Source: Nocardiopsis metallicus (lineage in GTDB: Bacteria > Actinomycetota > Actinomycetes > Streptosporangiales > Streptosporangiaceae). Taken from it: a stretch of DNA of 64,000 nucleotides. Made by a program: the position numbers and the translations under genes. The DNA lies in the NCBI RefSeq assembly GCF_014201115.1, contig NZ_JACHDO010000001.1:2976001-3040000 (forward strand). The letters are read 5' to 3'. The notes under the pieces are model-generated. The model made no database searches. It was not told the DNA's origin and saw only the letters and a program-made list of their open reading frames with translations. Position 1 is the first letter of the stretch, and every line of letters starts with the position of its first letter. Positions 17,069 through 28,740 of the stretch are shown piece after piece.

Positions 17069-17542
17069 TCAGGCGCCTTCCTTCTCCAAGGACTGCGACA
17101 CCGCGTCCTTCCAGGCCATCCACCCCAAAAGGGCGCACTTGATCCGGGCCGGGTACTTGGACACGCCGACGAACGCCACGGCGTCCTCCAGCACGTCCTC
17201 GTCCGGCTCGCCCTTGCCCTTGGACTGCATCAACTCGGTGAACGCGTCCAGGGTCTGCATACCCTCGGCCACCGACTTCCCGATCAGGAGGTCGGTGAGC
17301 ACCGAGGTGCTGGCCTGGCTGATCGAACAGCCCATCCCCTCGTAGGAGACATCGCTGACGACGGCCTTCTCGTCCAGCTCCGAACCGGGTGCGGGGGTCA
17401 GCGCGACCCGGAGTGTCACCTCGTCCCCACAGGTGGGGTTGATGTGGTGCGCCTCGGCGTTGTGCGGATCCCGCAGCCCCTTGTGGTGCGGGTTCCGATA
17501 GTGGTCCAGGATGATCTCCTGGTACATCGCGTCCAACTGCAT
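17069..17542 (-). CDS. sufU: SufU, zinc-dependent sulfurtransferase
   Basis: Accepts persulfide sulfur from SufS and feeds the SufBCD scaffold. The 157-residue protein shows the SufU zinc ligands Cys38 and Asp40 (NPTCGD), Cys72 (GMGCSIS) and Cys136 (IKCALLGW). It also has the roughly 18-residue insertion that separates SufU from IscU (QSKGKGEPDEDVLED region). It lies 20 bases downstream of sufS, and gene order sufS-sufU-sufT is standard for actinomycetes. Confidence 0.95.
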   Translation of the reverse strand: MQLDAMYQEIILDHYRNPHHKGLRDPHNAEAHHINPTCGDEVTLRVALTPAPGSELDEKAVVSDVSYEGMGCSISQASTSVLTDLLIGKSVAEGMQTLDAFTELMQSKGKGEPDEDVLEDAVAFVGVSKYPARIKCALLGWMAWKDAVSQSLEKEGA

Positions 17543-17562
17543 GGTCAGGCAGAATCCTCGTA

Positions 17563-19625
<2,063 letters not shown>

Positions 19626-19633
19626 TTCAGGCC

Positions 19634-19969
19634 TCAGGAATTCTTCTCATCCAGCGACACGAGCACGTCGTCGCCGTCGATCTTCACGTCGTAGGTGGGG
19701 ACCGGCTGGGTGGCGGGCGGGTTGATCGGCGCCCCCGAGCTCAGGTCGAAGCAGGAGCCGTGCAGCCAGCACTCGATGGTGCCGTCCTCGACCTCGCCCT
19801 CGGAGAGGCGGACCTCCGCGTGCGAGCACACGTCCCGCAGCGCGTAGACCTCACCCTCGGTGCGCACCAGCGCGATGGGTGTCTCGTCGTCGGTCTCGAT
19901 CCCCAGGACCCCCTCCTCGGGGATCTCGTCGAGCTCGGCGACCTTGGTCCAACCGCCCTGCTCACTCAT
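19634..19969 (-). CDS. Rieske-type ferredoxin (non-heme, suf-associated)
   Basis: A 111-residue 2Fe-2S protein, soluble. The Rieske ligands are Cys48 and His50 (DVCSHAEV) and Cys67 and His70 (ECWLHGSCFD), as in dioxygenase ferredoxins. The start at 19969 (MSEQGGWTKV) overlaps the sufD stop by 8 bases; a longer upstream frame is out-of-character shadow. In actinomycete suf operons this ferredoxin commonly sits between sufD and sufC and may supply electrons for cluster assembly. Confidence 0.92.
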   Translation of the reverse strand: MSEQGGWTKVAELDEIPEEGVLGIETDDETPIALVRTEGEVYALRDVCSHAEVRLSEGEVEDGTIECWLHGSCFDLSSGAPINPPATQPVPTYDVKIDGDDVLVSLDEKNS

Positions 19970-21122
19970 GCGTGGCGAGTTTCCGCTCGACCTTCTCCAT
20001 AACGTGGTCGCGCAGTTCCTCGTCGTCGATGCGGTTGACGATGTCCAGGAAGTAACCACGGATGATGAGGCGGCGGGCCTCCTCCTCCGGGATACCGCGC
20101 GAGCGCAGGTAGAAGAGGTGGATGTCGTCGAGACGACCGCTGGCGCTGGCGTGACCGGCGCCGGCGACCTCACCGGTGAAGATCTCCAGGTTGGGCACCG
20201 AGTCCACTCGGGTGTCGTCGGTGAGCTGGAGGTTCCGGTTGTTCTCGTAGGAGTCCGTACCGGTGGTGCCCTCGCCGATGATCACGTCACCGATCCACAC
20301 CGCGCGAGCGTCCTTGCCGCTCAGCGCGCCCTTGTAGTCCACCCGGGAGCGGGTGTTGGACACGTTGTGGTCGATCAGCGAGCGGTGCTCGTGGTGCTGG
20401 CCCTTGCCGGCGAAGTACAGGCCGTACAGCTCGGCGTTGCCGCCGCGCTCCTCGTAGGACACGCGCGGGGAGAGCCGGACCACGTCACCGCCCAGGGTGA
20501 TGACGATCGACTTCAGGCTGGCGTCCTTGCCCACGCGCGCGTTGTGCTGGCTGACGTCGACGGCGTCGTGGTCCCACTCCTGGAGGCTGACCAGGGTGAG
20601 CTTGGCGCCCTCACCGACGTGGACGTCGAGGCTGCCCGCGCGCACACCGGTACCGGTGTTGCTGATGATCACGGTGGCCTCGGCCAGCGGCTTGACGTCG
20701 ATGACCAGCTGCTCGAAGGCGGTACCGCCGAGCGCCTTGCGGTCGATCCGGATCGCCTTGTCGGCGGCCAGCGACTGCGGAACGGTGACGACGGTGGCCT
20801 GCTCGAAGGAGGTGTAGGCCTGGGCGATGACGCGGTTGACGGGAAGGCCCGCCTTGCCCAGGCGCTCGTCGTCCCGGCCGACCTGCTCGACGGTGACGCC
20901 CTCGGGGGCGTCCACGGTGACCTCGTCGGTACCGTCGGCGGTGCCCTTCCAGTCGTGCAGGCCCTTGAGGCGGCGCAGCGGGGTGAAGCGCCACTCCTCC
21001 TCACGGCCGTTGGGCACGGGGAAGGCGTCCACGTCCTTGGAGCCGTGCGTGTCGAGCTTGGAGACAGGGATCTGCCCCAGCCCGTGACTGTGCGCCTTGG
21101 GCTCTGTGTTCGCGGTCGTCAA
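19962..21122 (-). CDS. sufD: SufD scaffold subunit
   Basis: Partner of SufB and SufC in building Fe-S clusters. The 386-residue protein shows the beta-helix core of the SufB/SufD family and the C-terminal block GAGHASASGRLDDIHLFYLR, then SRGIPEEEARRLIIRGYF, that carries the conserved histidine region. The sufB stop lies 1 base before the start. Length and order are as expected. Confidence 0.95.
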   Translation of the reverse strand: MTTANTEPKAHSHGLGQIPVSKLDTHGSKDVDAFPVPNGREEEWRFTPLRRLKGLHDWKGTADGTDEVTVDAPEGVTVEQVGRDDERLGKAGLPVNRVIAQAYTSFEQATVVTVPQSLAADKAIRIDRKALGGTAFEQLVIDVKPLAEATVIISNTGTGVRAGSLDVHVGEGAKLTLVSLQEWDHDAVDVSQHNARVGKDASLKSIVITLGGDVVRLSPRVSYEERGGNAELYGLYFAGKGQHHEHRSLIDHNVSNTRSRVDYKGALSGKDARAVWIGDVIIGEGTTGTDSYENNRNLQLTDDTRVDSVPNLEIFTGEVAGAGHASASGRLDDIHLFYLRSRGIPEEEARRLIIRGYFLDIVNRIDDEELRDHVMEKVERKLATHE

Positions 21123-21123
21123 C

Positions 21124-22536
21124 TTATCCCACCGATCCTTCCATCTGGAGCTCGATCAGACGGTTGAGCTCCAGTGCGTACTCCATCGGGAGCTCCCGTG
21201 CGATGGGCTCCACAAAACCTCGGACGACCATGGCCATGGCCTCTTCTTCGCCCATCCCCCGGCTCATCAGGTAGAAGAGCTGGTCCTCGCTGACCTTGGA
21301 GACGGTGGCCTCGTGCGCGAGCTCGGTGTCGTCCTCGCGCAGGTCGTTGTAGGGGTAGGTGTCCGAGCGGCTGATCGTGTCGATCAGCAGGGCGTCACAC
21401 TCGACCGAGGACTTGGCGCTGTGCGCGCCCTCCTGGACCTGGATCAGGCCGCGGTAGGAGGAGCGGCCGCCGCCGCGCGCCACCGACTTGGAGACGACCT
21501 TGGAAGAGGTGTTGGGCGCGCAGTGCACCATCTTGGCGCCGGTGTCCTGGTGCTGGCCCTCGCCCGCGAAGGCGATGGACAGGGTCTCACCCTTGGCGTG
21601 CTCGCCCATCAGGTAGACGGCCGGGTACTTCATGGTGACCTGGGAGCCGATGTTGCCGTCGACCCACTCCATGGTCGCGCCCTCTTCGGCGATGGCGCGC
21701 TTGGTGACCAGGTTGAAGACGTTGTTCGACCAGTTCTGGATGGTCGTGTAACGGCAGCGCGCGTTCTTCTTGACGATGATCTCGACGACCGCGGAGTGCA
21801 GCGAGTCCGACTTGTAGATCGGCGCGGTGCAACCTTCGACGTAGTGGACGTAGGCGCCCTCGTCGACGATGATCAGCGTCCGCTCGAACTGGCCCATGTT
21901 CTCGGTGTTGATCCGGAAGTAGGCCTGGAGCGGGATCTCCACGTGCACGTTCTTGGGAACGTAGATGAAGGACCCACCGCTCCACACGGCGGTGTTCAGC
22001 GCGGAGAACTTGTTGTCACCGGCCGGGATGACGGAGCCGAAGTACTCCTCGAAGATCTCCGGGTGCTCCTTGAGAGCCGTGTCGGTGTCCAGGAAGATGA
22101 CGCCCTGCTCCTCCAGGTCCTCACGGATCTGGTGGTAGACGACCTCGGACTCGTACTGGGCGGCGACACCGGAGACCAGGCGCTGCTTCTCCGCCTCGGG
22201 GATGCCCAGCTTGTCGTAGGTGTTCTTGATGTCCTCGGGCAGGTCCTCCCAGGAGGTGGCCTGCTTCTCCGTGGACCGCACGAAGTACTTGATGTTGTCG
22301 AAGTCGATCTTGGACAGGTCCGCGCCCCAGTCGGGCATGGGCTTCTTGTCGAAGAGCTTCAGCGACTTGAGGCGGAGCTTGGTCATCCACTCCGGCTCGC
22401 TCTTCTTGTCCGAGATGTCCCGAACAACGTCTTCGTTGATGCCGCGGCGGGCCGTGGCCCCAGCGGCGTCGGAGTCGGCCCAGCCGTACTCGTATGTTCC
22501 GAGCCCTTCGAGCTCGGGGTGCGCGACAGAAGTCAT
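21124..22536 (-). CDS. sufB: SufB scaffold subunit
   Basis: Main scaffold on which the cluster is assembled. The 470-residue protein has the family marks [37 protein letters not shown] (with the conserved Cys), [15 protein letters not shown], and a C-terminal block with VECDALLID and [17 protein letters not shown]. First structural gene of the operon, 19 bases after sufR. Confidence 0.97.
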   Translation of the reverse strand: MTSVAHPELEGLGTYEYGWADSDAAGATARRGINEDVVRDISDKKSEPEWMTKLRLKSLKLFDKKPMPDWGADLSKIDFDNIKYFVRSTEKQATSWEDLPEDIKNTYDKLGIPEAEKQRLVSGVAAQYESEVVYHQIREDLEEQGVIFLDTDTALKEHPEIFEEYFGSVIPAGDNKFSALNTAVWSGGSFIYVPKNVHVEIPLQAYFRINTENMGQFERTLIIVDEGAYVHYVEGCTAPIYKSDSLHSAVVEIIVKKNARCRYTTIQNWSNNVFNLVTKRAIAEEGATMEWVDGNIGSQVTMKYPAVYLMGEHAKGETLSIAFAGEGQHQDTGAKMVHCAPNTSSKVVSKSVARGGGRSSYRGLIQVQEGAHSAKSSVECDALLIDTISRSDTYPYNDLREDDTELAHEATVSKVSEDQLFYLMSRGMGEEEAMAMVVRGFVEPIARELPMEYALELNRLIELQMEGSVG

Positions 22537-22555
22537 GCGCGGACTCCTCCTGGAC

Positions 22556-23347
22556 TCAGACGTCCTTTTGGTGAACTGAGCCGCCCGCCCGCTGGCGGAT
22601 GGCCTTCATGGACGCGGGGGTGCCGTCCTCCCCGCTCGCCCCGTCCCCCCGTGGGGTGACGTGCGTGGTGCACACACCGTCGCCGTGGGCGATGGTGGCC
22701 AACCTGCGCACCGGGGTGCCCAGAAGCCGCGCGAAGGCCTCGATCTCGGCCTCACAGAGTTGCGGGAACTCGGCGGCCACGTGCGCGACGGGGCAGTGGT
22801 GTTGGCACAGCTGGTCGCCGCCTCCGGGCGCGGGCGCCTGGCCCGCGGTGGCGGCGTAGCCGTCGTTGGAGAGCGCCTCGGCCAGCAACCGGACCCGCTG
22901 TTCCTGGGGAACGGCGTCCAGCAGGGGCTTGTAGCGCCGCTCCAGGTCGGCTACCTGGCTCTGCGCGAATTCGCTGACGGCCTCGGGACCAGCGGTCTGC
23001 GCCAGGAAGCGCAGGGCGTTGGAGGCGAGGTCGTCATAGGCGTGGACGAAGGCGTCACGCCCGGCTTCGGTGATGGCGAAGACGCGGGCGGGGCGGCCCC
23101 GGCGGCGGCGGCCGTGCGTGGGCCGCGCGTCGCGGGCTTCGACCATGCCCTCGCTGGTCAGGTTGTCGAGGTGGCGGCGGATCGCCGCCGGGGTGAGTCC
23201 GAGCCGCTCTCCCAGGGAGGACGCGGTGATCGGACCCTTCTCCAGGATGAGGCGGGCGACGCGGGCACGGGTTCCGTGGTCGGGCCCGCTCAGGGGTCGG
23301 GGTGCGCTCGACATGTCGGCCACAGCGATCCCCTCCCGTTCGTCCAT
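22556..23347 (-). CDS. sufR: SufR-type Fe-S transcriptional regulator
   Basis: Winged-helix repressor that senses its own Fe-S cluster and controls the suf operon. [24 protein letters not shown]; a basic wing [14 protein letters not shown] follows. The C-terminal third holds clustered cysteines ([26 protein letters not shown]) that fit a 4Fe-4S site. The start is uncertain: ATG at 23347, a GTG (23323) behind GGGAGGGG, or ATG MSSAP. It heads the operon, and a palindrome in its own promoter fits autoregulation. Confidence 0.9.
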   Translation of the reverse strand: MDEREGIAVADMSSAPRPLSGPDHGTRARVARLILEKGPITASSLGERLGLTPAAIRRHLDNLTSEGMVEARDARPTHGRRRRGRPARVFAITEAGRDAFVHAYDDLASNALRFLAQTAGPEAVSEFAQSQVADLERRYKPLLDAVPQEQRVRLLAEALSNDGYAATAGQAPAPGGGDQLCQHHCPVAHVAAEFPQLCEAEIEAFARLLGTPVRRLATIAHGDGVCTTHVTPRGDGASGEDGTPASMKAIRQRAGGSVHQKDV

Positions 23348-23357
23348 CGGCTCCTGG

Positions 23358-23383
23358 TTTAGACAACATCAGTGTGTCCTAAA
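23358..23383. promoter_or_regulatory. Likely SufR operator
   Basis: A near-palindrome: TTTAGACAA (23358-23366) faces TGTCCTAAA (23375-23383) across 8 bases. It lies 11 bases upstream of the sufR start, where a repressor would block the promoter. The TGTC/GACA half-sites recall the ACAC..TGTG type of actinobacterial SufR sites, though the match is only partial. Confidence 0.5.
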
Positions 23384-23429
23384 TAAGTCCACCATGGCAA
23401 ACCCGGATTCATGCGCTTCGTCACGAAGG

Positions 23430-23448
23430 TCAGGCTTGCCTAACCTGG
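23430..23448. promoter_or_regulatory. IdeR/DtxR iron-box-like site
   Basis: TCAGGCTTGCCTAACCTGG matches the iron-box consensus TTAGGTTAGCCTAACCTAA at most positions, with a strong right half. It lies about 85 bases upstream of sufR on the minus strand and could tie suf expression to iron. The rest of the 463-base gap to the ABC transporter gene holds no convincing gene except the small ORF at 23701. Confidence 0.45.
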
Positions 23449-23700
23449 GAGTTCATCCGGACGTGACACAGGAGAACTGCGCCGCGGGCGCCCGAACCCT
23501 TTTCGATTTCTCATCCAGCGGGATGGACGTACCACCATTCGGCCATTCCGTTGGAGGAACCCGCGGAGGCAGCAGTGATGCGACTCGGGCGCGGCGGAGC
23601 GGAATCCGAACGGGACCGCGCACATCCAGAGCCGTGCGCCACCCGATCACAACCAGACACGGCGCACCATTCTTCCACCATCGGAGAAAAAGGAACCCCC

Positions 23701-23775
23701 GTGTTCCACCTCATCCGGATCAGGGCGTTCGGTCCACACGCGAACACGGCTGTCCGCCTTGAGGCGGGGCGGTGA
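23701..23775 (+). CDS. Possible 24-residue leader peptide
   Basis: GTG at 23701 follows AAAAGGAA with a 5-base spacing; the product reads MFHLIRIRAFGPHANTAVRL and four more residues. It ends 35 bases before the ABC transporter ATPase. A leader peptide or chance ORF; only the ribosome site supports it. Confidence 0.2.
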   Translation: MFHLIRIRAFGPHANTAVRLEAGR

Positions 23776-23810
23776 AGCCCGGCACCGCGGCGCACGTAAA
23801 CTCAGGCCCC

Positions 23811-24749
23811 ATGGACACACCCGCCGTCGAGGTCGTCGACCTGGTCAAGCGCTACGGCGCCACCGAGGCCGTCACCGGCCTCACGTTCACCGCGCGCCGC
23901 GGCGCGGTGACCGCCCTGCTCGGCCCCAACGGCGCGGGCAAGACCAGCACCATCGAGATCTGCGAGGGCTTTCGCCACGCCGACGGCGGAAAGGTGCGGG
24001 TCCTGGGGCTCGACCCGGTATCCGACGCCACCGCGCTCAAGCCCCGCGTGGGCGTGATGCCGCAGTCCGGCGGTGTGCCCACGGGGGCCCGCACCGCCGA
24101 GTGGCTCCGGCTGATGGCGTCCTTCCACGCCAGCCCGATCGACCCCGGCGTCCTGCTGGAACGCCTGGGCCTGGCCTCCGCCGCGCAGACCCCCTTCCGC
24201 CGCCTGTCCGGCGGCCAGCAGCAGCGCCTGTCCCTGGCCTGCGCCGTGATCGGCCGCCCCGAACTGGTCTTCCTCGACGAGCCCACCGCCGGACTGGACC
24301 CGCAGGCGCGCATGGCCGCATGGGACCTGGTCTCGACCCTGCGCGAGGCGGGCGTGGCCGTGATCCTGACCACGCACTACATGGAGGAGGCCGAGCGGCT
24401 CGCCGACCACGTGGTCATCATCGACCGCGGTGCCGTGGTGGTCGAGGGCACCCCCGCCGAACTCACCGAGGGCCGCCGCGAGGTCCGCTTCAACACCGAC
24501 GTCCCGCTGGACGCCGAGGCCCTGGAAGCGGCCCTGCCGGCCGGGAGCCGCGTACTGGCCAGCGCCGCTGGCGGGCGGCACGAGTACGCCGTGGCCGCCG
24601 ACGAGCCCGACGCCCTGGGTCCGGAGTTCCTTGCCACCGTCACCGCCTGGTGCGCCTCCTCCGGTGTGCTGGCGGAGGACCTGCGCGTGCGGCGGCGTAC
24701 CCTCGAAGACGTCTTCCTCGAAACCACAGGCCGGGAACTGCGCGACTGA
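23811..24749 (+). CDS. ABC exporter ATP-binding protein
   Basis: Cytoplasmic ATPase of an ABC-2 type exporter (DrrA/CcmA-like group). It has Walker A GPNGAGKTS, signature LSGGQQQRLSLA and Walker B LVFLDEP followed by TAGLDPQA. A C-terminal extension of about 90 residues ends with RRTLEDVFLETTGRELRD, usual in this family. Start at MDTPAVEVVDLVKRYG. The stop overlaps the permease start (TGATGA), so the pair is coupled. In many actinomycetes such a pair lies between sufR and ctaA/ctaB; substrate unknown. Confidence 0.92.
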   Translation: MDTPAVEVVDLVKRYGATEAVTGLTFTARRGAVTALLGPNGAGKTSTIEICEGFRHADGGKVRVLGLDPVSDATALKPRVGVMPQSGGVPTGARTAEWLRLMASFHASPIDPGVLLERLGLASAAQTPFRRLSGGQQQRLSLACAVIGRPELVFLDEPTAGLDPQARMAAWDLVSTLREAGVAVILTTHYMEEAERLADHVVIIDRGAVVVEGTPAELTEGRREVRFNTDVPLDAEALEAALPAGSRVLASAAGGRHEYAVAADEPDALGPEFLATVTAWCASSGVLAEDLRVRRRTLEDVFLETTGRELRD

Positions 24750-25585
24750 TGACCGAGCACACCTCCGGGACGGCCCGCGCGGCCGTCACCGACGCCCCGA
24801 CACCCGCCCTCGACGCGAGCCTGTTCATCCCGGCGCCCGGTGCCGCCCCGATGTGGCGCATGATCGCCGCCCAGGCCGGGATGGAACTGCGGGTCATGCT
24901 GCGCCACGGCGAGCAGTTCCTGCTCACCATGGTCATCCCCGTCCTGCTCCTGGTGGGGTTCAGCCTCGTCAACGTCCTGGACGTGGGCGAGGGCGCACGC
25001 GTGGACGCGCTGACTCCCGGTGTCCTGGCTCTGGCGATCATGTCCACCTCGTTCACCGGCCTGGCCATCGGCACCGGGTTCGAGCGGAGGTACGGGGTGC
25101 TCAAGCGCCTGGGCGCGACCCCGCTGTCCCGGTTCGGGCTGCTCGCCGCCAAGACCCTCGCCGTGCTGGGGGTGCAGGCCATCCAGGTCACGGTGCTGTG
25201 CGTGGTGGCGCTCTTGCTGGGCTGGGCGCCGTCCCTGGAACCGGCCGGCGTGCTCGCGGTGCTCGCGCTGGTACTGCTGGCCACCGCGGCGTTCAGTTCG
25301 CTGGCGCTGCTGATGGCGGGCACCCTGCGCGCCGAGGCGACCCTGGCCGGAGCCAACCTGGTGTACGTGCTGATGCTCGGCCTGGGCGGGGTCCTGTTCC
25401 CCACCAGCAGTTTCCCGGGGCCGATGGAGCAGGCGGTCTCGGTCCTGCCGATCACCGCCCTCAGCTCGGGTCTGCGCGACGTGCTCGCCCACGGCGCCCT
25501 GCCGGGGCCGGGCGTCTTCGTGGTACTGGCCGGGTGGACGGCGGTCTGCGGTTTCCTGGCCTCCCGCCTGTTCCGCTGGGAGTGA
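24749..25585 (+). CDS. ABC-2 type exporter permease
   Basis: Membrane half of the exporter encoded just upstream (overlapping ATGA-type junction). 278 residues with about six membrane helices, starting FLLTMVIPVLLLVGFSLVNV after a long cytoplasmic N-terminus. It shows the ABC2-membrane motif ERRYGVLKRLGATPLSR between helices 2 and 3 and PITALSSGLRDVL near the end. No substrate clue. Confidence 0.9.
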   Translation: MTEHTSGTARAAVTDAPTPALDASLFIPAPGAAPMWRMIAAQAGMELRVMLRHGEQFLLTMVIPVLLLVGFSLVNVLDVGEGARVDALTPGVLALAIMSTSFTGLAIGTGFERRYGVLKRLGATPLSRFGLLAAKTLAVLGVQAIQVTVLCVVALLLGWAPSLEPAGVLAVLALVLLATAAFSSLALLMAGTLRAEATLAGANLVYVLMLGLGGVLFPTSSFPGPMEQAVSVLPITALSSGLRDVLAHGALPGPGVFVVLAGWTAVCGFLASRLFRWE

Positions 25586-25647
25586 CCGCCCGGGTCCGCG
25601 GTGACCGCCCGGATCCGGCGCAACCTCTCAGGTCTAGGGTGTCGGTC

Positions 25648-26448
25648 ATGACGATCGACATCGACGCGGTAACCAAGATCCTCCGCGAGGCCGCAGACAC
25701 CGCGGTCCTCCCCCGATTCCGAGCCCTGCGCGAGGACCAGGTCTCGGAGAAGTCGCCCGGCGAGATCGTCACCGTCGCCGACCGCGAGGCCGAGGAGATC
25801 ATCGGTCTGCGCCTGCGGGAGGTGCTCGACGTGCCCGTGGTGGGCGAGGAGGCCGCCTCCGCCGCCCCCGACCTGGTCAGAGCCCTGCGGAACGAACCCG
25901 CGGCCTGGCTGGTCGACCCCGTGGACGGCACCAAGAACTTCACTCGGGGCAGTACCGCGTTCGCGGTCATGGCGGCCCTGGTCCGTGAAGGCCGGGCCGT
26001 GGCCTCCTGGATCCTGCGCCCGATCGAGGGCACCGTCTACACCGCCGAACTGGGATCGGGCGCCTGGCGCGACGGGACCCGCCTGCACCGCGCACCCGCG
26101 CCCGAGAGGACGGGCGAACTGCGGGGCGCGGTCCAGCGCCGCTTCCTGTCCCCCGCAGAGCGCGAGCGGGTGGAGGCCGCGGCCGCCGGGTTCGCCGAGC
26201 TGGGCCGGGGCTCCGGATGCGCGGGGGTGGACTACCCGCGGCTGGCGGAGGGCGGCCTGGACTTCATGCTGTTCTCCCAAACCATGCCCTGGGACCACGC
26301 TCCCGGCGGGCTGCTGCTGAGCGAGGCGGGCGGGCTCAGCCTCCGGCCCGAGGGCACGCCCTACCGGCCTGACCAGGACGAACGAATCCTGCTGGACGCC
26401 GCGGACCAGCGGACATGGGAGAAAGCACGTTCACTGCTGCTGCCCTGA
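25648..26448 (+). CDS. Inositol monophosphatase family protein, copy A
   Basis: Mg-dependent phosphatase, possibly of inositol phosphate, histidinol phosphate or PAP. Metal-binding motifs: VTVADREAE (41-49), VVGEEAA (64-70), DPVDGTKNF (90-98) and MPWDHAPGG near 212-220. Start at the ATG 25648; the frame is open far upstream inside the exporter genes but those parts are shadows. 266 residues, normal for the family. The adjacent gene is a close duplicate. Confidence 0.9.
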   Translation: MTIDIDAVTKILREAADTAVLPRFRALREDQVSEKSPGEIVTVADREAEEIIGLRLREVLDVPVVGEEAASAAPDLVRALRNEPAAWLVDPVDGTKNFTRGSTAFAVMAALVREGRAVASWILRPIEGTVYTAELGSGAWRDGTRLHRAPAPERTGELRGAVQRRFLSPAERERVEAAAAGFAELGRGSGCAGVDYPRLAEGGLDFMLFSQTMPWDHAPGGLLLSEAGGLSLRPEGTPYRPDQDERILLDAADQRTWEKARSLLLP

Positions 26449-26486
26449 GCGCGGATCACGGCGGCCGGGTCCCTAGGCTGTCGTCC

Positions 26487-27290
26487 ATGACGATCGATTT
26501 CGACGCGGTAACCGAGATCCTCCGCGAGGCGGCCGCCACCGCGGTCCTCCCCCACTTCCAGACCCTGCGCGAGGACCAGGTCTCGGAGAAGTCGCCCGGC
26601 GAGATCGTCACCGTCGCCGACCGCGAGGCCGAGGCCATCATCAGTCCGCGCCTGCGGGACCTGCTCGACGTCCCCGTGGTGGGCGAGGAGGCGACCGCCG
26701 CCGACCCCGAGCTGGCCCGGGCCCTGCGAAACGAACCCGCGGCCTGGCTGGTCGACCCCGTGGACGGCACCCGCAACTTCACCCGGGGCGAGCGGGAGTT
26801 CGCGGTCATGGCGGCCCTGGTCCGCGAAGGGCGGACCGTCGCCTCCTGGATCCTGCGCCCCACCGAGGGCACCCTCTACACCGCCGAACTGGGATCGGGC
26901 GCCTGGCGCGACGGGACCCGCCTGCACCGCGCACCCGCGCCCGCCGAACCGGCCCGGATGCGCGGAGCGGTGCTCTCCCGGTTCCTGTCGCCCAGGCAGC
27001 GCGAGCACGTGAGAGCGGTGACCCCGGAGTTCGCCGAGGTGGGCGCGGGCGCGTACTGCGCCGGGGTGGACTATCCCCGGCTGGCCGAGGGCGCGCTGGA
27101 CTTCGTGCTGTTCAACCGCACGCTGCCCTGGGACCACGCCCCCGGCGGGCTGCTGCTGAGCGAAGCGGGCGGGGTCGCCCTCCGCCTGGAAGGCGACCCC
27201 TACCGACCCGACGACGACCGGGTCGGCCTGCTCAACGCCGCCGACGAGACCTCGTGGCGGACGGTGCGCTCCCTCCTGCTGCCGTCCTGA
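26487..27290 (+). CDS. Inositol monophosphatase family protein, copy B
   Basis: 267 residues, colinear with copy A over its full length, with long identical stretches (for example LREDQVSEKSPGEIVTVADR and TAELGSGAWRDGTRLHRAPA). All metal motifs are kept: DPVDGTRNF and LPWDHAPGG. Only 38 bases separate the two. The differences cluster after residue 165, which may set substrate choice. The last 59 bases overlap the end of the convergent MFS gene. Confidence 0.9.
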   Translation: MTIDFDAVTEILREAAATAVLPHFQTLREDQVSEKSPGEIVTVADREAEAIISPRLRDLLDVPVVGEEATAADPELARALRNEPAAWLVDPVDGTRNFTRGEREFAVMAALVREGRTVASWILRPTEGTLYTAELGSGAWRDGTRLHRAPAPAEPARMRGAVLSRFLSPRQREHVRAVTPEFAEVGAGAYCAGVDYPRLAEGALDFVLFNRTLPWDHAPGGLLLSEAGGVALRLEGDPYRPDDDRVGLLNAADETSWRTVRSLLLPS

Positions 27291-28533
27291 GTACCGCCAT
27301 CCTGAGCCCTGATGTCCCGGGCCGGGGCGCGGCGGTGCGCCTCGCGGTGAGCAGGACGGTCGCGGCCACCAGGACGAGCACCGCACCGATCAGGGGGTAG
27401 CCGGCGCTCGGCGGGGCGACGGTGAGGAACAGGCCCACGCCCGCGCCGCCCACCGTCGAACCCGCGTTGTAGGCGGTGTTCACCCAGTTTCCGGCCCGGG
27501 TCCGGTAACCGGGGGCCACCGACTCGTCGGCGAGCAGGTAGGCGGTGGTGAGCAGGGGCGCGCCAAACACCCCGACGACGAACAGCAGCGCCACCAGGGC
27601 AGGGACCCCGGGGACCAGGGCGGCCGCGGCCACGCCCCCGCCCAGTGCCAGCCCGAGCAGCGCCAGCCTGGTGCGGGTACCGGTCCGCCAGGCGAGGGCG
27701 CCGTAGGCCAGTCCGCCCAGGGCGCTGCCCGCGGTCTGCCGCTCGGCGAAGGCAACGTTCAGCAGTACGGCCGAGCCCAGGGTGAGACCGGCGGCGCCGG
27801 AGATCGCGACGGCGGACAGGAAGCCCCCGCGCGCGGTCGGCTTCGGGCCGCGCGCCCGCCCCGCACCCGGATCAGGCTTCGGAGCGGGTTCGGTGGCGGA
27901 GCCGGGCCCGGTGCGTGCGGCGTCCATGGAGCGGGCGGCGGCCGAGGTCACCAGGCCCACGGTCCCGGACACGACCAGGACCGCGCCGAGCGCCAGACCG
28001 GCGGAGGGCGGCCACACCCACATCAAGGCGCCCAGGAGCAGCGGCCCGGTGAAGAAGATGAGCTCCTCGGTGACGGTGTCCAGGCTGTAGGCCCGTTGGA
28101 GAAGGCCCCGGTCAGTGATGAGGTGGCTCCACACGCTGCGGGTGACCGGTCCGAGCGGGGGCGCGCACGCCCCGGCGACCGCGGCCAGGACGACCAGGGT
28201 CCCGAGGTGCGCCCCGGGGTTCCAGGAGGCGGCGGCCAGCCCCAGCAGGGCCAACGCGTGCAGGAGGGCCATCGGGAGCAGGGCCCGCAGCAGGCCGTGG
28301 CGGTCGATGAGCGAGGCCCGCAGCGGTGACAGGACCGCGACGGTGAGGCCGAACAGACCCATCACCAGTCCGAGGCGGGCGTAGGAGCCGGTGGTGTGGA
28401 CGACGGCCAGGATCAGGGCGAGCGAGACCATCCCGTAGGACAGGCGGCCCAGCATGGCGGGGGTCAGGAAACGGGGGACCCCCGTGACGCGCAGGACGGC
28501 ACGGTAGGTCGGCGCCCGGTCGGGCGAAGGCAT
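27232..28533 (-). CDS. MFS transporter
   Basis: Twelve-helix major facilitator, 433 residues. MGLFGLTVAVLSPLRASLID then RHGLLRALLPMALL gives the loop 2-3 motif, and a charged, Pro/Gly-rich central loop (MDAARTGPGSATEPAPKPDP) divides the two halves. The C-terminal half has LADESVAPGYRTRAGNWVNTA. Substrate unknown. GACGGAG lies before the ATG. The 3' end overlaps inositol phosphatase copy B. Confidence 0.88.
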   Translation of the reverse strand: MPSPDRAPTYRAVLRVTGVPRFLTPAMLGRLSYGMVSLALILAVVHTTGSYARLGLVMGLFGLTVAVLSPLRASLIDRHGLLRALLPMALLHALALLGLAAASWNPGAHLGTLVVLAAVAGACAPPLGPVTRSVWSHLITDRGLLQRAYSLDTVTEELIFFTGPLLLGALMWVWPPSAGLALGAVLVVSGTVGLVTSAAARSMDAARTGPGSATEPAPKPDPGAGRARGPKPTARGGFLSAVAISGAAGLTLGSAVLLNVAFAERQTAGSALGGLAYGALAWRTGTRTRLALLGLALGGGVAAAALVPGVPALVALLFVVGVFGAPLLTTAYLLADESVAPGYRTRAGNWVNTAYNAGSTVGGAGVGLFLTVAPPSAGYPLIGAVLVLVAATVLLTARRTAAPRPGTSGLRMAVLRTAAGGSAPSATRSRRRR

Positions 28534-28740
28534 GGGTGTTCTCCGTCAGGAGGGCGGCGCGCGTGGACAGCGCCGCGGATGTGCGTGGACGCCGAAGGAC
28601 CGCGGGGCTCAGGGCCTGGCCGCGGTCGGGGGCGTCGCTCTACGCACAGGGGGAGAACATGCGAGCGAGGGTAGCAGCGGGGCGGCGGGTGTCATCCCTC
28701 GCCTCCCCGGGCGTCACCCTCGCGCTTGTGGTTCCTCCGG

